Source of the DNA: an uncultured Ignavibacteriota bacterium
GTDB lineage: Bacteria > Bacteroidota > Ignavibacteria > UBA10030 > UBA8401
DNA: 8,383 bases
Direction: 5' to 3'
NCBI GenBank assembly: GCA_903907305.1
Contig: CAIVNT010000354.1
Span: 1-8,383 of the forward strand
The notes under the pieces were generated by a model. The model searched no databases. It was given only the letters and a program-made list of their open reading frames with translations, and had not been told where the DNA came from. The position numbers were made by a program, and so were the translations under genes. This document shows, one piece after another, positions 1 to 5,065 of the stretch; the stretch's first letter is position 1, and the number at the start of each line of letters is the position of its first letter.

Positions 1-825
1 AGTCAGCTTCGTGAGAACATCTTCTCCAATCTTACCCGCTGGCAGCGCGTTCAGCTCGCACGACACCCCGAACGCCCGTATTCACTCGATTATATTCAGT
101 ACATGACCACCGATTTTATTGAACTGCACGGCGACCGAACGTTTGGTGATGACAAAGCGATCGTGGGTGGATTTGCAAAACTGGACGGTCAGCCGGTGAT
201 GATCATCGGTCATCAAAAAGGACGCGATACGAAATCGAATCTCTATCGTAATTTCGGGATGCCGAATCCCGAAGGATACCGCAAGGCTCTCCGATTGATG
301 AAACTCGCTGCAAAATTCAACCGCCCCATCATTACTCTGCTTGATACTCCCGGCGCATATCCCGGACTTGAGGCGGAAGAACGCGGACAGGCTGAAGCGA
401 TCGCGCGGAATTTATTTGAGATGTCGCATTTTCCCGTACCGATCATTGTGGTGATCATCGGTGAAGGTGCATCCGGCGGTGCGCTGGGAATCGGTGTCGG
501 TGACAAAATGCTGATGCTGGAGAATACCTGGTATTCTGTGATTGCTCCGGAATCATGCTCGTCTATCTTATGGAAGAGCTGGGAATTCAAAGAACAGGCA
601 GCGGAAGCACTTCGTCTCACTCCGCCCGATCTGCTCGAACAAAAGATCATCGACCGTATCGTACAGGAACCGCAGGGAGGCGCTCACCGTAATCCTCAAC
701 AGGCCGCGTTGATACTGAAAGATGCCCTACTGGAAGAACTGAAGACGCTCATGAAGCTGAAACCCGAAAAACTTGTTGAACGCAGGATCGAAAAATTCAG
801 CAATATGGGTGCATGGAATGAGTGA
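1..825 (+). CDS. accA: Acetyl-CoA carboxylase carboxyltransferase subunit alpha (5' partial)
   Basis: Carboxyltransferase alpha subunit of the cytoplasmic acetyl-CoA carboxylase. Together with AccD it moves the carboxyl group from carboxybiotin to acetyl-CoA, giving malonyl-CoA for fatty acid synthesis. The frame is open from base 1 and the first visible residues (SQLRENIFSNLTRW, then QLARHPERPYSLDYI) are typical AccA sequence, so the ATG at 103 is internal and the true start lies upstream. The visible part is 274 residues; the family usually has about 315-320, so roughly 45 N-terminal residues are missing. Hallmarks include the ELHGDR and GHQKGR segments, the TPGAYPG turn, the glycine-rich GEGASGGALGIGVGD crotonase-fold segment and the APESCSSILWK stretch. 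The stop codon at 823-825 overlaps the next gene by 8 bases, which suggests translational coupling. accD is not in this window. Identification is secure. Confidence 0.97.
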   Translation, partial: SQLRENIFSNLTRWQRVQLARHPERPYSLDYIQYMTTDFIELHGDRTFGDDKAIVGGFAKLDGQPVMIIGHQKGRDTKSNLYRNFGMPNPEGYRKALRLMKLAAKFNRPIITLLDTPGAYPGLEAEERGQAEAIARNLFEMSHFPVPIIVVIIGEGASGGALGIGVGDKMLMLENTWYSVIAPESCSSILWKSWEFKEQAAEALRLTPPDLLEQKIIDRIVQEPQGGAHRNPQQAALILKDALLEELKTLMKLKPEKLVERRIEKFSNMGAWNE

Positions 826-1243
826 GAAGGGAGTCTCATTCTCGACTGATATCCGAGTACGGTACGCCGAGACGGACGGGATGAAAGTTGTTTACCACGG
901 AAATTATCTCACCTATTTTGAAGAAGCACGGACCAACCTTTTCCGTAATATCGGCGTCGTCTACTTCGAGATTGAAAAATCCGGCATCTATCTGGTCGTG
1001 ACCGAAGCCCATGTGAAATATCGGCGTTCGGCACAGTATGACGAAATTATTCAAGTAAAAGCATCACTCAACGAAGAACCTTCCGTTAAAATTACGATCG
1101 AGTATGAGATCACTCGCAAGAGTGACGGCGAGGTCCTGGTGACCGGGCAGACAAGCCACGCATTTACAAACGCACTCTCCGGCAGACCGATCCGTCCGCC
1201 GCAGGAATATATGAACATCATGCAGAAATATTTTTTACTATGA
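818..1243 (+). CDS. YbgC-type 4-hydroxybenzoyl-CoA thioesterase family protein
   Basis: Hotdog-fold acyl-CoA thioesterase of 141 residues, the usual length for the YbgC/FadM branch of the 4HBT family. The N-terminal signature RVRYAETDGMKVVYHGNY (about residues 13-30) contains the expected catalytic aspartate (D20) and the YHGNY substrate-site motif; EEAR follows, and the beta-strand pattern continues to about residue 125. The chosen start is the ATG at 818, overlapping the accA stop. An in-frame ATG at 773 would add 15 residues unlike the family and would overlap accA deeply, so I rejected it. Its own stop overlaps the next start as ATGA. The natural substrate cannot be read from sequence. 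Its place behind accA fits a role in acyl-CoA or acyl-ACP turnover, but that is inference. Confidence 0.9.
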   Translation: MSEKGVSFSTDIRVRYAETDGMKVVYHGNYLTYFEEARTNLFRNIGVVYFEIEKSGIYLVVTEAHVKYRRSAQYDEIIQVKASLNEEPSVKITIEYEITRKSDGEVLVTGQTSHAFTNALSGRPIRPPQEYMNIMQKYFLL

Positions 1244-1401
1244 TAAAACAAGATCTCTTAGATATTATCTGCTGCCCTTCGTGCAGAGCAGAATTGCGGT
1301 ACGATGAGAAGCAATCAACACTCACGTGCACATCTTGTAATACTGTCTATGAAGTGAAAGACGGTATTCCCATCCTTCTTCCGAAAACCGATGGAAAATA
1401 A
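1240..1401 (+). CDS. Small Trm112/UPF0434-like zinc-ribbon protein
   Basis: A 53-residue protein. The N-terminus reads MIKQDLLDIICCPSCRAEL, followed by CTSC and the family-typical ending YEVKDGIPILLP. Two CxxC pairs (CPSC at about residues 12-15, CTSC at about 30-33) form a likely zinc ribbon; C11 precedes the first pair. This layout matches the Trm112p-like/UPF0434 (YcaR) family, whose eukaryotic and archaeal members activate methyltransferases. The bacterial role is poorly defined, so no function is assigned. The start codon shares the ATGA junction with the thioesterase stop (4-bp overlap), and the last 11 bases overlap the nadC start, so the gene sits tightly inside the operon. No separate Shine-Dalgarno site is visible, which fits translational coupling. 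It is easily missed because of its size. Confidence 0.88.
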   Translation: MIKQDLLDIICCPSCRAELRYDEKQSTLTCTSCNTVYEVKDGIPILLPKTDGK

Positions 1402-2251
1402 TTATCTGAACGACAGCCGCATCGGCCGATTGATCGAACAGGCCTTGTTCGAGGATGTCGGATTCGGCGATATCACCAGCGAATCACTGATTCCGGAAGA
1501 ACAACTCGGTAAAGCTGAACTCATTGCAAAAGAAAGCGGCATCATTTCCGGCCTGGATGTTGTGAAACTTGTCTTCAGTTGTGTGGACGGTCAGGTGACA
1601 TTCGAGCCTTCTGTTGTTGACGGCGCATTGGTTGAAAAAGGCGTTTCTCTCGGACAGTTTCACGGTCCGGTCCGGAGTCTGCTCACCGGTGAACGTGTTG
1701 CACTTAATTTCCTTCAGCGAATGTCCGGTATTGCAACGCTTACGCACAAATACGTGCACGCCGTTGCCGGAACGAAAGCGAAGATCACTGACACTCGAAA
1801 GACCGTTCCCGGTCTGCGTGTTCTGGACAAGAAAGCGGTGTCGGACGGCGGCGGGATCAATCATCGGTTCGCGCTTGATTCCATGGTGTTGATCAAGGAT
1901 AATCATATCGCTGCCGCAGGAGGAATCACGAACGCTGTTCTGATATGCAAACAATATCTGAAAGAGAACGAGATCGAAGTAAAGATGGAAGTGGAAACGA
2001 CCTCCATCGATCAGGTGAAAGAACTGCTTACGATCGGCGGTATCGACCGGATCATGCTCGATAATTATTCTCTCGAGATGATGAGAGAAGCCGTCACTCT
2101 CATCAATGGCTCCGTGGAAGTTGAAGCATCCGGCGGCATCGATCTGCAGACGGTCCGCCCGGTCGCCGAGACAGGAGTGGATGTGATCTCCGTCGGTGCA
2201 CTGACACATTCTCCAAAAGCATTGGACATCTCACTGGAATATATCGCATAG
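1391..2251 (+). CDS. nadC: Nicotinate-nucleotide pyrophosphorylase (quinolinate phosphoribosyltransferase)
   Basis: Converts quinolinate and phosphoribosyl pyrophosphate to nicotinate mononucleotide, CO2 and pyrophosphate in de novo NAD synthesis, in the cytoplasm. At 286 residues it has the normal family length. The N-terminal domain carries EDVGFGDITS (about 21-30). The barrel domain carries ERVALNFLQRMSGIAT (101-116), TRKTVPGLR (135-143), LDKKAV, GGGINHR (153-159) and LIKDNHI (167-173). Basic active-site residues R102, R136, K137, H158, R159 and K169 are all present, as are the acidic VEVE-type segment near 200, D224 in IMLDN and EASGGI (245-250). The ATG at 1391 lies inside the preceding zinc-ribbon gene with no obvious Shine-Dalgarno site. 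nadA and nadB are not in the window. The enzyme should be active. Confidence 0.97.
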   Translation: MENNYLNDSRIGRLIEQALFEDVGFGDITSESLIPEEQLGKAELIAKESGIISGLDVVKLVFSCVDGQVTFEPSVVDGALVEKGVSLGQFHGPVRSLLTGERVALNFLQRMSGIATLTHKYVHAVAGTKAKITDTRKTVPGLRVLDKKAVSDGGGINHRFALDSMVLIKDNHIAAAGGITNAVLICKQYLKENEIEVKMEVETTSIDQVKELLTIGGIDRIMLDNYSLEMMREAVTLINGSVEVEASGGIDLQTVRPVAETGVDVISVGALTHSPKALDISLEYIA

Positions 2252-2267
2252 CATATCCTTCATCCAA

Positions 2268-2291
2268 GCAGACATTCACCGGAATGTCTGC
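2268..2291 (+). repeat. Perfect inverted repeat (hairpin) between nadC and the flippase gene
   Basis: Ten bases (GCAGACATTC, 2268-2277) are followed by a 4-base loop and their exact reverse complement (2282-2291). It begins 16 bases after the nadC stop and ends 26 bases before the flippase start. No T-tract follows, so it is not a standard intrinsic terminator. It may be an mRNA 3' stabilising hairpin, a weak attenuator or a protein-binding palindrome. The symmetry is seen directly; the role is unknown. Confidence 0.6.
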
Positions 2292-2317
2292 TGACCGCAC
2301 AGTCACTCTATCACTCT

Positions 2318-3766
2318 ATGTTCCAGCAATTAAAACGACTCTTATCCGATACAGCCATCTACGGTGTAAGCACCATTATCGGACGGCTGCTGAATTTCCT
2401 TCTTGTGCCGCTCTATACGCACATTCTCGCTCCGGCGGAATACGGCGTTGTCGCAACAGTTTATTCATTCATTGCATTCTATACCATCGCCTACAGTTAT
2501 GGACTTGAATCCGCGTATTTCCGTTTTGCAGGGATGAAAGAGATCGGGGATGAGAAAGAGAATTTCAGCACGCCTTTCCTTTCATATATTTTTACATCAA
2601 CGGTTCTTTCTGTTCTGTTGATCATTTTTGCGGCTCCCGCGACGGTTCTCTTCCAACTGGATGTGTCGATGTCGCGCATCTGTTATTACGTTGCCGGTAT
2701 TTTGTTCTTTGATACGCTCGCTCTTCTTCCATTTGCCGCTCTTCGTCTTCACCGAAATGCAAAATTATTCTCAGCGATCAAGATCGTCAACATCGTGCTG
2801 AATCTTGGACTCAGCATCCTGACACTGGTGCAATGGAAATGGGGGATAGAAGGAATCCTCTTCAGCAATCTTGCAGCATCGGTCGTGACATTCGTTCTTC
2901 TCATTCCGTCCGTAGTGAAGTATTTCCGCTTTACCTTTCGGCGTGATCTGTATACGGAGATGATAAAATTCGCTATTCCGTTGATCCCGGTCGCGCTTTC
3001 CGGTATGGCTCTGCAGATCGCTGACCGCCCGATCCTGAAATTGCTGGTGGACGACCGTTCCGTCGGTATCTATCAGGCGAATTACCGCCTCGGCATATTC
3101 ATGGCGGTGATCACAGCGACGTTCGAATATGCATGGCGTCCGTTCTTCCTTTCTCATGCGAAGGATCCGAACGCGAAGCAGATGTTCTCCAGGGTAATGA
3201 CCTATTATCTGTTCATTACGCTGACCGTGTTCCTGCTGCTTGTCTTCTTTCTGGATGCTATCATCAAGCATAAATTTTATGGTGTCACGATCATCTCGTC
3301 GGAATATTGGGAAGGACTGAGCGTTGTACCGTTCGTTCTGCTGGGATATATCTTCAGCGGAATCGGGACGAATCTTAACGCCGGTATCCAGATCGAGAAG
3401 AAGACGATGTATCTTCTTCCGACCTCACTTTCCGGTTCCGTCTCCAATGTAGCATTGAACTTCATTCTTGTGCCGATCTTCGGTATCATGGGCGCGGCGT
3501 ATGCAACAACAATAGGATATGCGATGGTTGCACTCACATTATATTTTGTTGCACAGCGTTTCTATTACATTGAATATGAATTTACACGAATTTCTAAATT
3601 GGTCGGATCGGTGATCGTTGCATTTGTTGCTGCACACGTGCTCGGCGAGAACCTTGGTCTTCGCATTATTATCTTTTCCGTCTGGCTCATCAGTTTATTT
3701 GCAATAGGTTTCTTCACGAAAGCTGAATTGGACCGTGTGCGGAAGGTATTCGTCAAAAAAACTTGA
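2318..3766 (+). CDS. Wzx-like oligosaccharide flippase (polysaccharide biosynthesis protein)
   Basis: A 482-residue integral membrane protein with about a dozen or more hydrophobic segments, consistent with the MOP-superfamily flippases that move lipid-linked sugar units across the inner membrane for O-antigen, capsule or exopolysaccharide assembly. The N-terminus has the family pattern: a short amphipathic lead (FQQLKRLLSDTAIYG), then LLVPLYTHILAPAEYGVVAT (about 27-46) and GLESAYFRFAG. A long central segment with LIPVALSGMALQIADR (about residues 220-235) resembles the second half-repeat of the fold. There is no clear Shine-Dalgarno site before the ATG. No glycosyltransferase, polymerase or ligase gene is next to it, so the substrate cannot be inferred. 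It may be read through from the nadC operon (66-bp gap) or from a promoter I cannot identify. Confidence 0.88.
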   Translation: MFQQLKRLLSDTAIYGVSTIIGRLLNFLLVPLYTHILAPAEYGVVATVYSFIAFYTIAYSYGLESAYFRFAGMKEIGDEKENFSTPFLSYIFTSTVLSVLLIIFAAPATVLFQLDVSMSRICYYVAGILFFDTLALLPFAALRLHRNAKLFSAIKIVNIVLNLGLSILTLVQWKWGIEGILFSNLAASVVTFVLLIPSVVKYFRFTFRRDLYTEMIKFAIPLIPVALSGMALQIADRPILKLLVDDRSVGIYQANYRLGIFMAVITATFEYAWRPFFLSHAKDPNAKQMFSRVMTYYLFITLTVFLLLVFFLDAIIKHKFYGVTIISSEYWEGLSVVPFVLLGYIFSGIGTNLNAGIQIEKKTMYLLPTSLSGSVSNVALNFILVPIFGIMGAAYATTIGYAMVALTLYFVAQRFYYIEYEFTRISKLVGSVIVAFVAAHVLGENLGLRIIIFSVWLISLFAIGFFTKAELDRVRKVFVKKT

Positions 3767-3791
3767 CTACAGCAGGATGAAGTCGTATCTT
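3763..3791 (+). promoter_or_regulatory. Candidate sigma70-like promoter for the first cobalamin-controlled unit
   Basis: TTGACT (3763-3768, one mismatch to the -35 consensus) is followed after exactly 17 bases by TATCTT (3786-3791, two mismatches to the -10 consensus). The predicted transcript would start near 3798, about 27 bases before the riboswitch P1 stem. The -35 box overlaps the flippase stop codon. If the organism uses a Bacteroidota-type primary sigma factor, this match could be coincidence. Confidence 0.4.
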
Positions 3792-3824
3792 TATCCCAAG
3801 AAATTTTGATCTTTTCCATATGAA

Positions 3825-3984
3825 GTATTGGTGTCCCGATGGAATCAACGTCGGGGTGAAAATGGGAATTCCGTTCAAATCGGAAGCTGACCCGCAACTG
3901 TGAGTTCTTTCAGAGTTAGATGCAGTCCACCGTAACGGTGAACAGCATTTGATGAAAAAGACAAGCCAGGAGACCTGCCAATAC
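3825..3984 (+). ncRNA. Cobalamin riboswitch 1, upstream of the DUF6580-like gene
   Basis: Complete adenosylcobalamin-class aptamer in the 5' leader of the membrane-protein gene at 4108. The closing P1 stem pairs GTATTGG (3825-3831) with CCAATAC (3978-3984). Conserved core elements are GGGGTGAAAATGGGAA (from about 3853), GCTGACCCGCAACTGTGA (3886-3903) and the B12 box AAGCCAGGAGACCTGCC (3963-3979). The peripheral arm near 3928-3940 has a CACCGTAACGGTG hairpin. A factor-independent terminator lies 62 bases downstream (4046-4073). The expected mode is therefore transcription termination when cobalamin is bound, so the downstream gene is made only when B12 is scarce. Confidence 0.96.
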
Positions 3985-4006
3985 CGATCTTGATTCACCT
4001 TCGTGG

Positions 4007-4054
4007 AATGAGGTGGCAGAAAATTTTGAACCTGAAAATTTTTCGTGCCTCATT
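4007..4054 (+). promoter_or_regulatory. Candidate antiterminator of riboswitch 1
   Basis: AATGAGG (4007-4013) is complementary to CCTCATT (4048-4054), the 5' arm of the terminator. Between them two copies of AAAATTTT (4020-4027 and 4035-4042) can also pair, giving one long interrupted hairpin that excludes the terminator. AGGTG (4011-4015) can alternatively pair with CACCT (3996-4000) just behind the aptamer, which would release the terminator. The complementarities are seen directly; the switching order is inferred and was not folded computationally. Confidence 0.5.
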
Positions 4055-4073
4055 GTCTCAATGAGGCATTTTT
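4046..4073 (+). terminator. Riboswitch 1 intrinsic terminator
   Basis: Perfect 10-bp stem TGCCTCATTG (4046-4055) with CAATGAGGCA (4059-4068), a 3-base loop, then TTTTT (4069-4073). It lies between the riboswitch and the Shine-Dalgarno site of the gene at 4108, so it is the expression platform rather than the end of an operon. Confidence 0.9.
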
Positions 4074-4107
4074 CGTTTAAAGCATTTAACGTCAGTAAGG
4101 AGACAGT

Positions 4108-4626
4108 ATGAACAAACAGACCCAAGTTTTGATCGGGACGATTCTGATCCTCGCAGCAGCATTTTCGCGACTGATCCCGCATCCGATGAATTTTGCACCG
4201 ATCACCGCCATTGCGCTCTTCGGCGGAATGTATTTCGACAAGCGCGTTGCACCAGTGCTTCCGCTGGCCGCATTGATCATCAGCGATTATTTTCTCGGGA
4301 TGTATTCCGGTATCATCTGGGTCTATTCGGCGTTCCTGCTGGTGACTTTCCTGGGTATGGCTGCATCAAACAAAAAGTCGGTCGGTCTCATCGCCGGTTC
4401 GACTGTTGCCGGTTCAGTTCTGTTCTTTGTGGTGACGAATTTCGGAGTGTGGCAGAGCGGTTCATTGTATCCTATGACGATGAGTGGGTTTACTGCGTGT
4501 TATGTCGCAGCAATTCCGTTCTTCCGGAATGCACTTGTCGGCGATCTCTTCTATGTGACCGTGCTCTTCTCTGCGTATGAATTTGCCGTGAAGATGTTCC
4601 CTTCGCCGGAAGCACATAACGCATAG
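4108..4626 (+). CDS. DUF6580-like putative membrane transport protein under cobalamin control
   Basis: A 172-residue protein with about six hydrophobic segments: roughly residues 7-24, 28-43, 48-66, 69-87, 91-113 and 143-163. Motifs such as SRLIPHPMNFAPITAIALFGG near the N-terminus, GVWQSGSLYP in the middle and RNALVGDLFY near the C-terminus resemble the family I know as DUF6580, described as putative transport proteins; this match is from memory. The small hydrophobic build recalls substrate-binding S components of ECF transporters. The ATG is set by a strong Shine-Dalgarno site (TAAGGAGA, 4096-4103). The gene is alone behind its own cobalamin riboswitch and ahead of a BtuB/BtuG-like pair, which suggests import of cobalamin, a precursor such as cobinamide, or cobalt across the inner membrane. 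No ATPase or energising component is visible here. The function is inferred from context only. Confidence 0.8.
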   Translation: MNKQTQVLIGTILILAAAFSRLIPHPMNFAPITAIALFGGMYFDKRVAPVLPLAALIISDYFLGMYSGIIWVYSAFLLVTFLGMAASNKKSVGLIAGSTVAGSVLFFVVTNFGVWQSGSLYPMTMSGFTACYVAAIPFFRNALVGDLFYVTVLFSAYEFAVKMFPSPEAHNA

Positions 4627-4633
4627 TTCTTAC

Positions 4634-4663
4634 GCTCTTATTTGAAGAGCACTTGTTCTTTTT
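4634..4663 (+). terminator. Possible weak terminator after the DUF6580-like gene
   Basis: GCTCTT (4634-4639) pairs with AAGAGC (4645-4650) around a 5-base loop, 7 bases after the stop codon. A pyrimidine-rich stretch ending in TTCTTTTTC follows, but the T-tract begins about 6 bases after the stem, so termination may be inefficient. If it fails, the second riboswitch could also be transcribed from the first unit. Confidence 0.35.
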
Positions 4664-4670
4664 CATAACG

Positions 4671-4826
4671 CTGTTGGTGTCCCGATATAACGATCGGGGT
4701 GAAAATGGGAATTCCGTTCAAACCGGAAGCTGACCCGCAACTGTGAGTTTTTCAGAGTGAGATGTAGTCCACCGTGGAGGTGGCCTACATCTGATGTGAA
4801 CAACAAGCCAGGAGACCTGCCAAGAG
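4671..4826 (+). ncRNA. Cobalamin riboswitch 2, upstream of the BtuB/BtuG-like genes
   Basis: Second complete cobalamin aptamer, very similar in its core to the first: GGGGTGAAAATGGGAATTCCG (from about 4696, quoted in part), GCTGACCCGCAACTGTGA (4729-4746) and the B12 box AAGCCAGGAGACCTGCC (4805-4821). The variable arm has CCACC/GGTGG inside TGTAG/CTACA pairing (about 4764-4791). P1 is weaker than in copy 1: TTGG (4674-4677) pairs with CCAA (4820-4823), then a G-G mismatch and two more pairs. An intrinsic terminator follows at 4909-4943. It should repress the receptor and lipoprotein genes when cobalamin is plentiful. Confidence 0.95.
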
Positions 4827-4908
4827 ACTGATTCAATACACCTTCGAGGAGTGAGGATGGATTGAGAAATGAATCGCCGGAATTCCATCCGGTCAAACGA
4901 TATTTCTT

Positions 4909-4943
4909 AGCCCAATTTTCATCCTTGAAGATTGGGCTTTTTT
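4909..4943 (+). terminator. Riboswitch 2 intrinsic terminator
   Basis: AGCCCAAT (4909-4916) pairs with ATTGGGCT (4931-4938). The stem extends inward through TTTC/GAAG (one G-U pair) to a 6-base loop ATCCTT, giving about 12 bp, followed by a run of six T (4938-4943). An upstream segment GAGGATG (4853-4859) can pair with CATCCTT (4920-4926) in the loop and inner arm, offering a competing structure. It lies about 120 bases before the receptor start and acts as the expression platform. Confidence 0.88.
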
Positions 4944-5065
4944 ATTTAATGCGATTCAAATTACCTGCCGAAAAATTACTAAAACACAAAAGAGATTTAT
5001 TAAAAAACCTATTTGTGGGATTTAACGCCTTCATTTTTTTTTGCTGCAATGTTCTTTAATCTGAA
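4944..5065 (+). other. AT-rich leader between the riboswitch 2 terminator and the receptor gene
   Basis: About 120 bases, clearly richer in A and T than the flanking genes, with several A and T runs including nine T at 5034-5042. I see no Shine-Dalgarno site, no convincing promoter and no credible small gene here. The frame of the receptor is closed upstream by TAA at 5057-5059. Confidence 0.5.

Noticed and set aside
243..650. Open frame of 135 codons on the minus strand inside accA
   Set aside because: It lies antisense to strongly conserved AccA motifs and its translation has no recognisable features.
1484..2209. Long open frame (241 codons) on the minus strand inside nadC
   Set aside because: It is a histidine- and serine-rich translation with no family resemblance, antisense to intact nadC active-site motifs.
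2771..3271. Minus-strand frame of 166 codons within the flippase gene
   Set aside because: It is charged, low-complexity translation antisense to membrane segments, with no start context or family match.
3753..3998. Minus-strand frame across riboswitch 1, sharing a stretch of its translation with nearby frames over riboswitch 2
   Set aside because: The shared peptide-like stretch only reflects the conserved riboswitch RNA sequence read in reverse.
4642..4669. TTGAAG and CATAAC spaced 16 bases apart as a promoter for the second unit
   Set aside because: Both boxes have two mismatches, and the predicted start falls at or inside the riboswitch P1 stem, so the match is too weak to call.
4862..5059. 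Plus-strand frame of 65 codons between riboswitch 2 and the receptor
   Set aside because: It runs through the riboswitch terminator, has no ribosome site, and its composition follows the AT-rich leader.
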